Positions 1-8,762 of a DNA stretch of 39,877 bases are shown here, piece after piece. This DNA is from Chloroflexaceae bacterium. GTDB taxonomy: Bacteria; Chloroflexota; Chloroflexia; Chloroflexales; Chloroflexaceae. The first letter of the stretch is position 1. Each line of letters starts with the position of its first letter. Location: contig JANQID010000086.1 of NCBI GenBank assembly GCA_028282325.1, forward strand, positions 1-39,877, in the 5' to 3' direction. A model generated the notes under the pieces. The model ran no database searches and was not told where the DNA came from. It saw only the letters and a list, made by a program, of their open reading frames with translations. The position numbers and the translations under genes were made by a program.

Positions 1-2
1 CG

Positions 3-107
3 CACAGCCGCGGCTTCTGGGCGGCGGATGCGGCGGTGCTCGACGCGCTGCGCGACATCTACGCTGATCTCGAAGATCGTCTGGAGGGTGTCAGTGTCGG
101 CAGTTAA
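3..107 (+). CDS. C-terminal end of an unidentified protein (partial)
   Basis: Only the last 34 codons and a TAA stop are inside the window. The readable tail is HSRGFWAADAAVLDAL followed by a charged helix-like stretch ending in GVSVGS. The frame is open to the window edge and its codon use (GCG, CTG, GAT) matches neighbouring genes. A promoter and PPK2 gene follow after a 76-base gap, so this protein probably ends its own transcript. I do not recognise the family from so short a tail. Confidence 0.55.
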   Translation, partial: HSRGFWAADAAVLDALRDIYADLEDRLEGVSVGS

Positions 108-118
108 CACAATTTGGA

Positions 119-148
119 TTGGCGCTATCGGTGCCGCCTTGCTACAAT
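119..148 (+). promoter_or_regulatory. Candidate sigma-70 promoter for the PPK2 gene
   Basis: A TTGGCG hexamer at 119-124 is followed 18 bases later by TACAAT at 143-148, which is one base from the -10 consensus. The spacing to the start codon at 184 leaves a short leader with the ribosome-binding site AGGGAGG at 170-176. It starts just after the stop codon of the preceding gene, which suggests the kinase gene is transcribed on its own. Confidence 0.45.
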
Positions 149-183
149 ACCCGCATCGCACAACGCATTAGGGAGGCTCATCG

Positions 184-1023
184 ATGAACCTGACGTTCAA
201 GGTTGAACCGGGCGGCGCACTCAATCTGGCCGATTACGACCCTCGTTACAAAGCCGATCTCGACCGCAAAGACGCCGAGGAGCAGTTTCAGCATCTGGCG
301 CGCGAGATCGACGAGTTGCAGGAATTGCTCTACGCGGCGAGCACGCATAGTTTGCTGGTGGTGTTGCAGGGAATGGACACCAGCGGCAAAGATGGAACCA
401 TTCGCAAAGTCTTCCATCGGGTTGATCCGCTCGGCACGCGGGTGAAGAGTTTCAAAACGCCGACCGAGGAAGAGTTGGCGCACGACTTTCTCTGGCGCGT
501 CCACCAGAACGCGCCCTGCCGCGGCGAGATCGGCATCTTCAATCGCTCGCACTACGAAGATGTGCTGATCGTCCGCGTGCATAACCTGGTTCCCGAGTCA
601 ATCTGGCGACAACGCTATCGTCAGATCAACGATTTCGAGCGGTTGTTGACCGAGAACAACACGATCGTGCTCAAGTTCTTTCTGCACATCAGCTATGAGG
701 AGCAGGCCGAGCGCCTGCGCGAGCGCGAAGAGGAGGTCGCCAAAGCCTGGAAGCTCTCGGTGGGCGATTGGGAGGAACGGCAGCTCTGGGATGCGTACCA
801 GGCCGCATATGTCGATGCGCTGCGTCTATGCAGCACCGAGTGCGCGCCCTGGCACATTGTACCCGCCGACCGCAAGTGGTTCCGCAATCTGGCGATTGCG
901 ACGACTATCGTCGAGATGCTACGCCCGCTCAAAGCGGATTGGTTGGCGCAACTTAAACGCCAGAGCGACCGCTCACTGGCCGAGCTACGCGAATATCGCG
1001 AGCGCAATCATACGGCGGAGTAA
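184..1023 (+). CDS. ppk2: Polyphosphate kinase 2 family protein (polyP:nucleotide phosphotransferase)
   Basis: PPK2 enzymes move phosphate between inorganic polyphosphate and nucleotides in the cytoplasm, allowing NDP or NMP phosphorylation from stored polyP. The 279-residue protein has the family P-loop GMDTSGKDG at residues 63-71, the Walker-B-like block IGIFNRSHYEDV at 116-127, and the C-terminal block PADRKWFRNLAI near 227-238. Length and a short N-terminal extension fit the single-domain PPK2 group. Whether it prefers AMP, ADP or GDP cannot be read safely from the sequence. The ATG at 184 has AGGGAGG seven bases upstream. It is convergent with the glycosyltransferase operon on the other strand, with only 27 bases between stops. 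Confidence 0.93.
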   Translation: MNLTFKVEPGGALNLADYDPRYKADLDRKDAEEQFQHLAREIDELQELLYAASTHSLLVVLQGMDTSGKDGTIRKVFHRVDPLGTRVKSFKTPTEEELAHDFLWRVHQNAPCRGEIGIFNRSHYEDVLIVRVHNLVPESIWRQRYRQINDFERLLTENNTIVLKFFLHISYEEQAERLREREEEVAKAWKLSVGDWEERQLWDAYQAAYVDALRLCSTECAPWHIVPADRKWFRNLAIATTIVEMLRPLKADWLAQLKRQSDRSLAELREYRERNHTAE

Positions 1024-1050
1024 CGCGGCGAAGGTCGGGCGCGGCGGCGC

Positions 1051-2094
1051 TTACGCATCGTTCACCAGGCTTCGCACGACGTGATCCCAGGTGATATTGC
1101 GCACCAGCGGTTGGCCGGCCTGACCCAGGCGCGCCGCAAGAGCGGCGGCGGCCATCACCTGATCGATCCGCGTCGCAATGGCCGCCGGTTCCGCGGGCAC
1201 GACAAATCCGTTGACGCCATCGTTGACAAATTCGAGCACGCCGCCTGCATCATTGGTTGTAATCACGGGACGCGCCGCGCCGAACGCCTCGACCGTAGCA
1301 AAGCCGTAATCCTCATCCACCGGGGCGTAGTAGACCGCCCGCGCCCCAGCATACAGATCGATCAGCGCAGCATCATCTACAAAGCCTAGAAAGCGCGCCC
1401 GGTCGCCGAGTTTAAGCCGCGTCGCCAATTTTTCGAGCCGCTCGCGATCCGGCCCCGTACCGGCGAAGATCGCCCGCACCGGCGCGCGCGTGCGGGCCAG
1501 CGCCTCCAGCAGCAGATCGAGCCGTTTGGCGATATCCAGCCGCGCCGACGAGAGAATGTAGTTGCCGTAGGAGCCGGCGCGCAATCGCTCGGCGTAGCGG
1601 CTGGGCGGATAAAGCGGCGTACTGTCGAGGTTGTTGAAGCGTTGCAATCGCCGGCTGACATTGCGCGAGATCGTATAACGCGCCCGCGCTTCACTTAGTC
1701 CCCGCTGGTCCATTCGAAAAATCGCGTCGCGCACCGCCCGATGAGCGTCGATGTTGAGGAAATCGCTCAGCGGCGTGCCATACTGGTCGTAGGCCTGGCG
1801 ATGTTGATGCACCAGCCAGACGACTTTGTTGGGATGACGCACCAGGTAGGAGGGGAACTTGGTGCAAATCACTTGATCGACCGGCTCGTCGTTGACATGC
1901 GTTATGTCAAGCATACGCCACGCCAACGCCGTCTGGGTTACGCGCTCAATCGGGCGCCAGTTGAACGGCAGACTCACCACATCGACGGCGAAACCCCGTT
2001 CGCGCAATGCGTCGCGCAATCCATCAACCAGATACTCGGCGCCGCCGCGCACAAATGGCACCTGAGTCGCGCAGATCAGGATGCGTCGGGTCAT
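1051..2094 (-). CDS. Glycosyltransferase, GT4-like (GT-B fold)
   Basis: The protein (347 residues) resembles retaining GT-B glycosyltransferases of family 4, which transfer a sugar from an NDP-sugar to a growing glycan or lipid acceptor. The N-terminus MTRRILICATQVPFVRGGAE carries the glycine-rich acceptor loop. The donor half has the GTGPDRERLE loop and the E-x7-E motif in DEDYGFATVEAFGAARPV. The start was set at the ATG at 2094, because its ATGA overlaps the stop of the upstream glycosyltransferase; an in-frame ATG seven codons further upstream lies inside that gene. The overlap implies translational coupling. It is the last gene of a three-gene leftward operon. Donor and acceptor are unknown. 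Confidence 0.9.
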   Translation of the reverse strand: MTRRILICATQVPFVRGGAEYLVDGLRDALRERGFAVDVVSLPFNWRPIERVTQTALAWRMLDITHVNDEPVDQVICTKFPSYLVRHPNKVVWLVHQHRQAYDQYGTPLSDFLNIDAHRAVRDAIFRMDQRGLSEARARYTISRNVSRRLQRFNNLDSTPLYPPSRYAERLRAGSYGNYILSSARLDIAKRLDLLLEALARTRAPVRAIFAGTGPDRERLEKLATRLKLGDRARFLGFVDDAALIDLYAGARAVYYAPVDEDYGFATVEAFGAARPVITTNDAGGVLEFVNDGVNGFVVPAEPAAIATRIDQVMAAAALAARLGQAGQPLVRNITWDHVVRSLVNDA

Positions 2095-3365
2095 TGTTCG
2101 CGCCCCGTCTGGCATTCAGCACGCAGCGCAAATCCGGCTGTCCGACGTGCCACCGCGTCCCAGCGGCATGTTTCCAGCACATAGGCGCGCCCGCGTTCGC
2201 CAAGCGTTCGGCGCATATCGGCGCGCGCCAACAACAGATCGAGCGCGGCGGCGAACTCGCCAAACGAGCCAAACGTCAGCCCGCCCCCACTGCGCCGCAC
2301 GTGATCGGCAGTCACAGCGCAGTCGGCGTGAACCAGCGCAGGCGCGCCTTGCAGCCAGGCTTCCATCAACACGCGACTAAAGCTTTCATACACCGATGGC
2401 TGGACAAAAACGCTGGCGGCGGCGTAAGCGTCGTATTTGGCTTGCTCATCAACGAAGCCGAGATCCATCACCGGCGCAGGCGGCGTGGTGTGCGCCATTA
2501 ACGGCTCGTGTGCATAAACGCCGACATCGAGCAACGTGAAGCGCACATCGGGGCGACCCTGGCCCATCATCACGAGGCGGGCGACATCGCCGCGCCGGGC
2601 CCAATATTCGCGGAAATAGGCCAGGAGCAGCGGGATATTTTTCATCGAGTCGCGGCGGCCGGCATACACCAGCAGCGCCGGTTCGCGCCGATCTGCCGTC
2701 GCAGTCAGGCCATAGCGCTCGCGAAACGCCGATCCGCAGCCTCGCGGCGACAGGTCGATGCCTTCGCCCGCCACGCATACGCGCTCTTCGGTCAGCCCAT
2801 AGAGCCGCCGGGCGAGATCGGCCTCGGCGTGGCTATTGGCCAGCACACCTTGCACCTGGTTGAACATGTAGTGATAGGTGGAATAGCGCGCATATGGCTC
2901 ATCGTGAAGGCACGCCAGCAATGTGCTGCGTTCCGGCGCGATCAACGCGCCCCAGAAGGTAGTCGGAAAGGGATACGGCAGAAAGATAAACCGGGTGCGC
3001 TCGCGATCATCCAGTATTGCCGCGTACAACTCATCGCTGCCGAGCAACGAACCCAGCAGCCGCAACTCGTGTTCGGGAAAGCACTCAATCGGCGGCAGCA
3101 ATTCCGGGTGTTCGCGGAAAAAGAAGGGCACGCCGCGATCATCGGCGGGAGTAGGGCGAAAACGCCAGATCGGCACGCCGTCCAGCCCATCGGCGCCGGG
3201 CGGGTAGTAGGCATCGGCGCCGGGATGAAACGAATCGCGCCCGGTGCTGGCCCAGACCCGCACCGAAGCTCCGACGTCTCGCAACGCCTGAGCCAAGTCG
3301 CGCGCCTGGGTCTCCGCGCCGCCGCGTGTATCGGCGCCGTACCAGGGTGAAACAATGGTGATCAT
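2091..3365 (-). CDS. Glycosyltransferase, GT4-like (GT-B fold)
   Basis: A 424-residue GT-B glycosyltransferase. It begins MITIVSPWYGADTRGGAETQ, with the typical N-terminal glycine-rich loop. The donor-binding half carries VYAGRRDSMKNIPLLL and the E-x7-E motif in YESFSRVLMEAWLQGAP. It overlaps the gene before it by ATGA at 3362-3365 and the gene after it by ATGA at 2091-2094, so all three leftward genes should be translated as one coupled unit. Together with the downstream glycosyltransferase it probably builds part of an exopolysaccharide, cell-surface glycan or glycolipid. The specific sugar is not deducible. The family assignment is firm; the pathway is inference. Confidence 0.92.
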   Translation of the reverse strand: MITIVSPWYGADTRGGAETQARDLAQALRDVGASVRVWASTGRDSFHPGADAYYPPGADGLDGVPIWRFRPTPADDRGVPFFFREHPELLPPIECFPEHELRLLGSLLGSDELYAAILDDRERTRFIFLPYPFPTTFWGALIAPERSTLLACLHDEPYARYSTYHYMFNQVQGVLANSHAEADLARRLYGLTEERVCVAGEGIDLSPRGCGSAFRERYGLTATADRREPALLVYAGRRDSMKNIPLLLAYFREYWARRGDVARLVMMGQGRPDVRFTLLDVGVYAHEPLMAHTTPPAPVMDLGFVDEQAKYDAYAAASVFVQPSVYESFSRVLMEAWLQGAPALVHADCAVTADHVRRSGGGLTFGSFGEFAAALDLLLARADMRRTLGERGRAYVLETCRWDAVARRTAGFALRAECQTGREQ

Positions 3366-4147
3366 ACGTGATCGCTCGCCTCATTCGACCGTTGCGCCCG
3401 TAGACTCGCCAGCGTCGCCCGCGCCTCGGCGTCGGCGGCGAGCAAGGCCGTCACCGCAGCGATCAGCGCCGCGTTGTACGCATTCTGCTGCTCGACGATG
3501 GGGTTGATCAACCAGCGCAAATAGCGGCGCACCAGCTTGTTGAGCAAGGCCCAGCCCTTCTGGATCAGCGTTCGGCCTTCCAGCTTCCAATGTGCATTCA
3601 CCAACCGGCGCTCGACCAGAGGCGCAAGCAAGGGTCGCACCTCGATGTCGGCGAGCGCCGCCGGCGACTCAGACTTTCCCAGGCGTTCAACCAGCGCCTG
3701 CACGTCGTCAACCGACAGCAGATCATCGATTGCGCGGATGTCCGTATGGGGGCCAGACGAATCCGCCGAATCGCCATCGTCTGCATTCGATTGCAGCGCA
3801 GCGATCTGGGTGCGCACCTCGTTATGCGACTCGACCAGCAGACGCAACATGCGGGCAGCCACATCGTTGAACGAATTCTGTTGCTCAACAATCGGGTTGA
3901 TATACCAGCGCAAATACAAGCGCACCAGCCGGTTGAACAATGCCCATGCACGTTCAGGCAGATTCCGACCTTCGAGCGGCCAGTGCGCGCTAACCACGCG
4001 CGTAATCTCGATTTGCTCAAGGCTGCGTTGCAATTCTCGTTCGACAGCGTTCCGGGCCGGATCGGAGGCGCCGGTTATTGCCTGGCGGCGTTCGCGGATC
4101 GCCGAGCGCAACTGTTCCAGGACTGTTGCAACGTCCATTGAAGCCAT
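3362..4147 (-). CDS. Protein with two tandem copies of an INPIVEQQN-type module, coupled to glycosyltransferases
   Basis: The 261-residue protein contains an internal duplication. Residues ~51-95 (SAHWPLEGR..., ending WYINPIVEQQNSFND) and ~181-227 (NAHWKLEGR..., ending WLINPIVEQQNAYNA) align almost position for position, 131 residues apart, joined by an acidic low-complexity linker rich in D and S (~120-135). From memory, similar R-W-Y-x-x-P-x-V-E-Q-Q-N-x-x-N segments occur at the front of methyltransferases and glycosyltransferases in glycan clusters; here no catalytic domain follows. No signal peptide or membrane segment is visible. The ATG at 4147 was chosen because AGGAG lies 11 bases upstream; the frame stays open to 4336. 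Its stop overlaps the next glycosyltransferase start (ATGA). A scaffold or membrane-association role for the glycan enzymes is speculation. Confidence 0.8.
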   Translation of the reverse strand: MASMDVATVLEQLRSAIRERRQAITGASDPARNAVERELQRSLEQIEITRVVSAHWPLEGRNLPERAWALFNRLVRLYLRWYINPIVEQQNSFNDVAARMLRLLVESHNEVRTQIAALQSNADDGDSADSSGPHTDIRAIDDLLSVDDVQALVERLGKSESPAALADIEVRPLLAPLVERRLVNAHWKLEGRTLIQKGWALLNKLVRRYLRWLINPIVEQQNAYNAALIAAVTALLAADAEARATLASLRAQRSNEASDHV

Positions 4148-4274
4148 TAGCTCTCGTACTCCTGCGGTTTGCGGCATTGCTCCAACGAGCAAGCCTGAAG
4201 ATTGACAGTCCCATTGTACAATGAAATTGCGTATGCCCGGTGCAACAGCATTATGACAAGCCGAACCGCAGCAT

Positions 4275-4306
4275 AAAAATGACCCGACAACTTCATCGCT
4301 GTCGAG
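4275..4306 (-). terminator. Possible Rho-independent terminator after the GAF gene
   Basis: On the minus strand a stem pairs 4300-4306 with 4283-4289 (seven pairs, one G-U) around a ten-base loop. A run of five U residues (4275-4279) begins three bases after the stem. It lies between the GAF gene and the glycan operon, suggesting that they are separate transcripts. The stem is short, so this is a moderate call. Confidence 0.4.
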
Positions 4307-4352
4307 CCATCCAAAAACATATCGGCGAGCGATCAATCTGTTGGTCTGTGGG

Positions 4353-5510
4353 CTAACCCTTCACACACGCGGTCAGGTTGTCGTATGCCGCACGCAACTG
4401 CTTCCTGGCTTCATCGGCCCGATCCAGGGCGGCGGTGATCTTCACCAGATCGGCGACCGCGACCGTGACCTCCGTCGTATCAGCTTGCGTCGGCATAATC
4501 AAATCTAACCCCATCCGGGCCACCTGCAACGCATCGGTTAGACAAAACTCTTCTTCGGCGAACAGCATTGCGATCGTGTTGATGCACGTCGTGACATTCG
4601 CGCTATAAAGCGCCAGGGCGACATGGTGCGCAATCAACTCAAGCAGATTCAACTGCGGCGTATCGAAGAGGTGCGTTTCGGTGGTAGTTACGGTCAGCGC
4701 GCCCAACACCCGCTCGCCCCACACCACCGGCGCCGCCATAGCGCAGCGCGTCGGCGTATCGTGTTCGCGCTCGCTCAGCGAGAGCCAGCGGCGATCAGTA
4801 TCGGTTTCATCGATGATCAACGGACGACGTTCGCGCAAGACCAGCCCGGCCAGACCTTGATCGGAAACCGCAAGCGCCCGCTCGGTTGGCAAAAGCTCGC
4901 CGATGCTCAGAGCCAGCACTGGCTCCTTTGCCTGGCCAAACGGAGTAAGAAGCAGACTGGCGCGTTCGCCGCCCACCATTGCGGGCACTCGCGTCGCCAG
5001 CGCGAGCGCCAGTTGTTGCGGCTCTTGGAGGTCGCCGGAAATCTCCCGATTGAAGGTAAGCAACCGCTCAATCGTGTCAGTGTTTGCCTGCGCTTGCGAG
5101 CGATATTGCTCGAACTGGCTGTAGAGCGAAGATTGTTCCAGCACGGCGCCGATCATTTGCGCAATCGCGGATGCCAATATCCGATCATCAGACGCAAACT
5201 CGTCCGCACGGCGGGCATCGATTCGTCCTACTACACGCCCGCCGGCCGTGATGGCTCGTGACAAGAACAACGGTTCATTCTGCGGCAAATCATCGGCGTT
5301 GGCTGGCACGCGTATCTGTATCGCATCCGACGGCAACAGATCAGATGCCAGATCGTGCAATGACGGCAATGGATCGGACTCGCGCGCTGTTTCGACAAAC
5401 AATTCGATATAATTCAGAAACTGGCGTAATCGCGCGACGCTCTGCTGCAACGTCTTGATTTGCGTCAAAGATGCGGCATCGTTCTGGCTCAATGCGTCAT
5501 TCCTATTCAC
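4353..5510 (-). CDS. Orphan GAF-domain sensor-like protein
   Basis: A cytoplasmic protein of about 385 residues with no visible signal peptide. The N-terminal part has a coiled-coil-like stretch (SLTQIKTLQQSVARLRQFL). Then come a degenerate GAF-like region (DAIQIRVP... AGGRVVGRIDARR... DDRILASAIAQMIGAVLEQS) and a clearer GAF domain (ALATRVPAMVGGERASLLL... CAMAAPVVWGERVLGALTV... LELIAHHVALALYSA). GAF domains bind small ligands or cofactors. No kinase, cyclase, HTH or phosphatase output domain follows; the C-terminal ~80 residues are unassigned helices. The start was placed at GTG 5510 because AAAGGTGG lies just upstream; an ATG at 5540 is possible but lacks a ribosome-binding site. Probably an adaptor in a phosphorelay or gliding/polarity system, which is inference. 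Confidence 0.8.
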   Translation of the reverse strand: MNRNDALSQNDAASLTQIKTLQQSVARLRQFLNYIELFVETARESDPLPSLHDLASDLLPSDAIQIRVPANADDLPQNEPLFLSRAITAGGRVVGRIDARRADEFASDDRILASAIAQMIGAVLEQSSLYSQFEQYRSQAQANTDTIERLLTFNREISGDLQEPQQLALALATRVPAMVGGERASLLLTPFGQAKEPVLALSIGELLPTERALAVSDQGLAGLVLRERRPLIIDETDTDRRWLSLSEREHDTPTRCAMAAPVVWGERVLGALTVTTTETHLFDTPQLNLLELIAHHVALALYSANVTTCINTIAMLFAEEEFCLTDALQVARMGLDLIMPTQADTTEVTVAVADLVKITAALDRADEARKQLRAAYDNLTACVKG

Positions 5511-5612
5511 AACAACCACCTTTACGATATGGCCAGGCATTGTAGAGAAGCAAGTATCTGGCAAGGCGAACGACCGGGAACATCGTTCTTTCTGCTTATT
5601 CTGTAGACAGTC

Positions 5613-5641
5613 AGGGGCGCTCGCAAATCGCGAACGCCCCT
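5613..5641 (-). terminator. Hairpin downstream of clpC
   Basis: AGGGGCG (5613-5619) pairs with CGCCCCT (5635-5641), with further inner pairing of TCGC and GCGA. It lies 35 bases after the clpC stop, before the GAF gene. No clear U-tract follows on the minus strand, so it may act with Rho or as a 3' stabilising stem. Confidence 0.5.
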
Positions 5642-5675
5642 ATCGCTCATCTTGTTACTGGCAAAGTATGTTGGT

Positions 5676-8156
5676 TTATGCTCCTAACGGTTCAGCAGGA
5701 TGCTTGCTCTCAAGCTCAATCACCCCGCCACGATGAAAGTTCAGCACGCCATCCGCCACGTCAACCTCCACTGTGTCGCCGGGCTTGAATTCCCCCTTGA
5801 GTAGCGACCGTGAGAGCGGCGTCTCAACCAGGCGTTGCACGGTGCGGCGTAGCGGACGCGCTCCATACACCGGGTTGTATCCCTCGCGCACGAGCAGATC
5901 TTTGGCAGCCGGCGTCAGGCTCAGCGCAACCTGTTGATCGCGCAGGCGCTCCACCAGCTCGGCGATCTGGAGATCGACAATCTTCGTCAGATCCTCCATC
6001 GTCAGCGCGTGGAACAGGATAATCTCATCAACGCGGTTCAAGAACTCGGGGCGGAACGCTTCCTTGAGCGCATCATTGACCTTGCGTCGCGCATCTTTCA
6101 GGTTGAGCGGCTGATCGCGATGATCACGCGCGGCAAAGCCGATGCCGGAATTTTGCAGATGTTCGGTTCCGGCATTACTGGTCATAATAATGATCGTATT
6201 GCGGAAATCGATCGTATGACCCTGCCCGTCGGTCAGGCGCCCATCGTCGAGCACCTGGAGCAGCGCATTGAACACATCGGCGTGGGCCTTCTCGATCTCG
6301 TCGAACAACACCACCTGGTACGGGCGACGACGAATGCTCTCGGTAAGCTGACCACCCTCGTCGTAGCCGACATAGCCCGGAGGCGCGCCGATCAACCGGC
6401 TTACCGTGTGACGCTCCTGGAACTCACTCATATCCACACGGGTGAGGGCATCCTCGCTGTCAAACATAAACTCAGCCAGCGCTTTGGCTAGCTCGGTTTT
6501 ACCGACGCCAGTCGGGCCGACGAAGATGAGGCTACCGATCGGACGACGCGGATCACGCAGGCCGCTGCGGGCGCGACGAATGGCGTCGGAAATGGCGACG
6601 ATCGCCTCGTGCTGACCGATAACACGCTCGTGCAGGCGCTCCTCCATATCGATGAGCTTCTCACGCTCGGTCTCAAGCATACGACTAACGGGCACGCCCG
6701 TCCAGTTCGATACAATCTGGGCAACGTCTTCCTCATCGACGGTCTCGTCGAGATTGCTTTCGCGCAACCACTCGCCGCGCTCGGCCTCGAATTCCTTGTG
6801 CAGGGCCAGATAGCGCGCGCGCAACATCGCCGCATGCTCATACTCGCGATTGGCGCCGGCCTCCTCTTCATCATGCTGGAGCCGCGCCAGTTCATCTTCC
6901 TTATCCTTCAACAATTTCGGCATTGAGAAGATGTCAATGCGCAATTTCGCGCTCGCCTCATCGATCAGATCGATCGCCTTGTCGGGCAAAAACCGATCGC
7001 TGATGTAGCGACTTGATAAGCGCGCGGCAGCCGTAAGCGCCTCGTCGCTAATCGTCAACTGGTGATGATCTTCATAGCGCCGTCGCAAGCCGCGCAGCAT
7101 CTCGACGGCCAATTCAACCGACGGCTCTTCAACAAAAACCGGGCTGAAGCGACGTTCCAACGCGGCGTCTTTTTCGACATGCTTGCGATATTCATCAATC
7201 GTCGTCGCACCGACCACCTGCACTTCGCCACGGCTGAGCGCGGGCTTGAGCATATTGCTGGCATCGATGCTGCCGGCGGCGGCGCCGGCGCCGACCACGG
7301 TGTGCAACTCATCGATAAAGAGGATAATCTTGCCCTTCGCAGCACGCACCTCATCCATAACGGCTTTCAGGCGCTCTTCAAATTCGCCGCGGAACTTGCT
7401 GCCGGCTACCATACCCGACAAATCCAGCGCCAGCAATTTGCGATCACGCAGCGTTACCGGCACGTCGCCGGAGATAATGCGTTGCGCCAACCCCTCAGCG
7501 ACCGCTGTCTTGCCCACGCCCGTCTCGCCGACAAGAACGGGGTTGTTTTTGGTGCGGCGCGAAAGAATGCGAACAACGCGTATAATCTCAGCGTCGCGCC
7601 CGATGACCGGATCAAGCTCGCTCTGGCGAGCCAGTTCGGTCAAATCAGTGCTATACTTTTCTAAGATCTCATAGCGGCCTTCGGCGCCCGGATCATCAGA
7701 ACGCTGGTTGCCGCGAATTTCCGTCACTACCTGAGAGATATGCTGCTGATCGACATTAAACGAATGCAAGATGCGCGATGAAGCGCCTTCGCGTTCACTA
7801 CTTATGGCAATTAACAGGTGATCAACGCCGACATACTGATCGTTGAGGCGATTCGCCTCTTCTTCGGCACGCTTGACCAGACGCTGGGTGCGCGGCGTGA
7901 CATACACCTGATTACCATAACCATACTGTCCGTAGACTTTGGGCGATTTCTCTAGCTCACGTTCAACACGCTGAGCGACGACATCCGCATCTACATTCAG
8001 GCGGGCGAGCACTCGCGTGGCCAACCCGTCCCGCTGGCGCAGCATCGCCAGAAACACATGCTCGACATCAAGCTGCGTATGATGCTGCTCCTGCATAATT
8101 TCCTGGGCTTCCTGAAAGGCTTCCTGGGCCTTTTCGGTAAACCGTTCAAGTCTCAT
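5676..8156 (-). CDS. clpC: ATP-dependent Clp protease ATP-binding subunit ClpC
   Basis: An 826-residue AAA+ unfoldase that feeds substrates to the ClpP peptidase in cytoplasmic protein quality control. The domains are in ClpC order. A Clp N-domain double repeat (~1-145) is followed by AAA module D1 with Walker A GETGVGKT at 210-217 and Walker B ILFIDE at 278-283. A UVR-like middle segment lies around 420-462. Module D2 has Walker A GPTGVGKT at 547-554 and Walker B VVLFDE at 615-620. The tripeptide IGF at 672-674 matches the ClpP-docking loop, separating it from ClpB. The ATG at 8156 is preceded by AAGGAT. No CIRCE element is visible upstream. It appears monocistronic, with a 3' hairpin before the next gene. 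Confidence 0.97.
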   Translation of the reverse strand: MRLERFTEKAQEAFQEAQEIMQEQHHTQLDVEHVFLAMLRQRDGLATRVLARLNVDADVVAQRVERELEKSPKVYGQYGYGNQVYVTPRTQRLVKRAEEEANRLNDQYVGVDHLLIAISSEREGASSRILHSFNVDQQHISQVVTEIRGNQRSDDPGAEGRYEILEKYSTDLTELARQSELDPVIGRDAEIIRVVRILSRRTKNNPVLVGETGVGKTAVAEGLAQRIISGDVPVTLRDRKLLALDLSGMVAGSKFRGEFEERLKAVMDEVRAAKGKIILFIDELHTVVGAGAAAGSIDASNMLKPALSRGEVQVVGATTIDEYRKHVEKDAALERRFSPVFVEEPSVELAVEMLRGLRRRYEDHHQLTISDEALTAAARLSSRYISDRFLPDKAIDLIDEASAKLRIDIFSMPKLLKDKEDELARLQHDEEEAGANREYEHAAMLRARYLALHKEFEAERGEWLRESNLDETVDEEDVAQIVSNWTGVPVSRMLETEREKLIDMEERLHERVIGQHEAIVAISDAIRRARSGLRDPRRPIGSLIFVGPTGVGKTELAKALAEFMFDSEDALTRVDMSEFQERHTVSRLIGAPPGYVGYDEGGQLTESIRRRPYQVVLFDEIEKAHADVFNALLQVLDDGRLTDGQGHTIDFRNTIIIMTSNAGTEHLQNSGIGFAARDHRDQPLNLKDARRKVNDALKEAFRPEFLNRVDEIILFHALTMEDLTKIVDLQIAELVERLRDQQVALSLTPAAKDLLVREGYNPVYGARPLRRTVQRLVETPLSRSLLKGEFKPGDTVEVDVADGVLNFHRGGVIELESKHPAEPLGA

Positions 8157-8396
8157 AGATCTTTATCCTTACTCTCTGTCGAGCCGTTAGCTGTCATTGT
8201 CACATCCACTGTACATTTGAGCTTCATCGCCAAATAATAAACGGGTTTGCTATGACAACTGCCAGTGACAGCTTGGTATAGTATAACATAAGCTATCCAG
8301 CGATCGAGCCAGGGTTGTGTAAGAGTTGTATATGCATAAGAATATCGTCATCTACGATCTGTGCAAGCGACCCGCACCCAGCAGAGAAGAGTCTCA

Positions 8397-8636
8397 CGGT
8401 ATGCCGCCGGCACAAAAACCCGCATGGCACTCGCAAGCCTGTTCCACACGTGGCAGGCACGCGGACAGAATCCCTTCGACCAATGCCTGGCCCTCCTCAG
8501 CCAGTCGGCGGCGACCCCGACCGCGTAGCTGCGATTCCGTTACCCCGATCGTGAACAGTTACCGGTATGCTTATGCTTGACATGCACCGCAGGCATGCTA
8601 TACTTGCGCGCACATTTATAGTAGCGCTCGGTATGC
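8397..8636. promoter_or_regulatory. Three CGGTATGC repeats around the fabD promoter (possible operators)
   Basis: Identical octamers CGGTATGC occur at 8397-8404, 8563-8570 and 8629-8636. The second lies just upstream of the -35 hexamer and the third just downstream of the likely transcription start, so a bound factor could bracket the promoter. Shorter TATGC copies are scattered between them, and the spacer holds the inverted pair CATGC/GCATG (8581-8585 and 8593-8597). The binding protein is unknown. Confidence 0.35.
8577..8604 (+). promoter_or_regulatory. Strong sigma-70 promoter for fabD-fabF
   Basis: A perfect -35 TTGACA (8577-8582) is followed after 16 bases by TATACT (8599-8604), five of six consensus bases. 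It points towards fabD and predicts a start near 8611 and a leader of about 150 nucleotides before the TTG start codon. A second AT-rich TATAAT at 8702-8707 lacks a matching -35. Confidence 0.65.
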
Positions 8637-8762
8637 ACAGCAGCGCAGCGAGCATATTCTTGCATTGACCGATCCGCGATATGCACATCGTCAGCACATA
8701 ATATAATCACGGCGCACCGCCGTCTGCGTAGCGTAACGCCCTGATTTTGAGGAGGCACAGAT

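Larger units (their letters stand above)
8157..8762. other. 606-base divergent intergenic region between clpC and fabD
   Basis: This holds the start regions of two divergent genes. Near clpC is an AT-rich stretch with TATAGTATAA (~8278-8287) that could supply a -10 element on either strand, plus several TGTCA/TGACA boxes (TGTCATTGTCAC from 8192 and GTGACAGC at 8265-8272). Near fabD are a strong promoter (8577-8604) and three copies of CGGTATGC. Short open frames in 8315-8580 have unnatural composition and no ribosome-binding sites. I see no tRNA, tmRNA, SRP or RNase P signature. An undescribed leader RNA is possible, since the fabD promoter would give a leader of about 150 bases. Confidence 0.6.

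Noticed and set aside
8157-8330. CIRCE or CtsR operator before clpC
   Set aside because: Neither TTAGCACTC-N9-GAGTGCTAA nor a GGTCAAA tandem is present; the TGTCA/TGACA boxes are too short to name a regulator.
8315-8580. Short open frames in the clpC-fabD gap
   Set aside because: No ribosome-binding site, Arg/Pro/Ser-rich translations, and two frames overlapping each other; more likely non-coding leader or promoter DNA.
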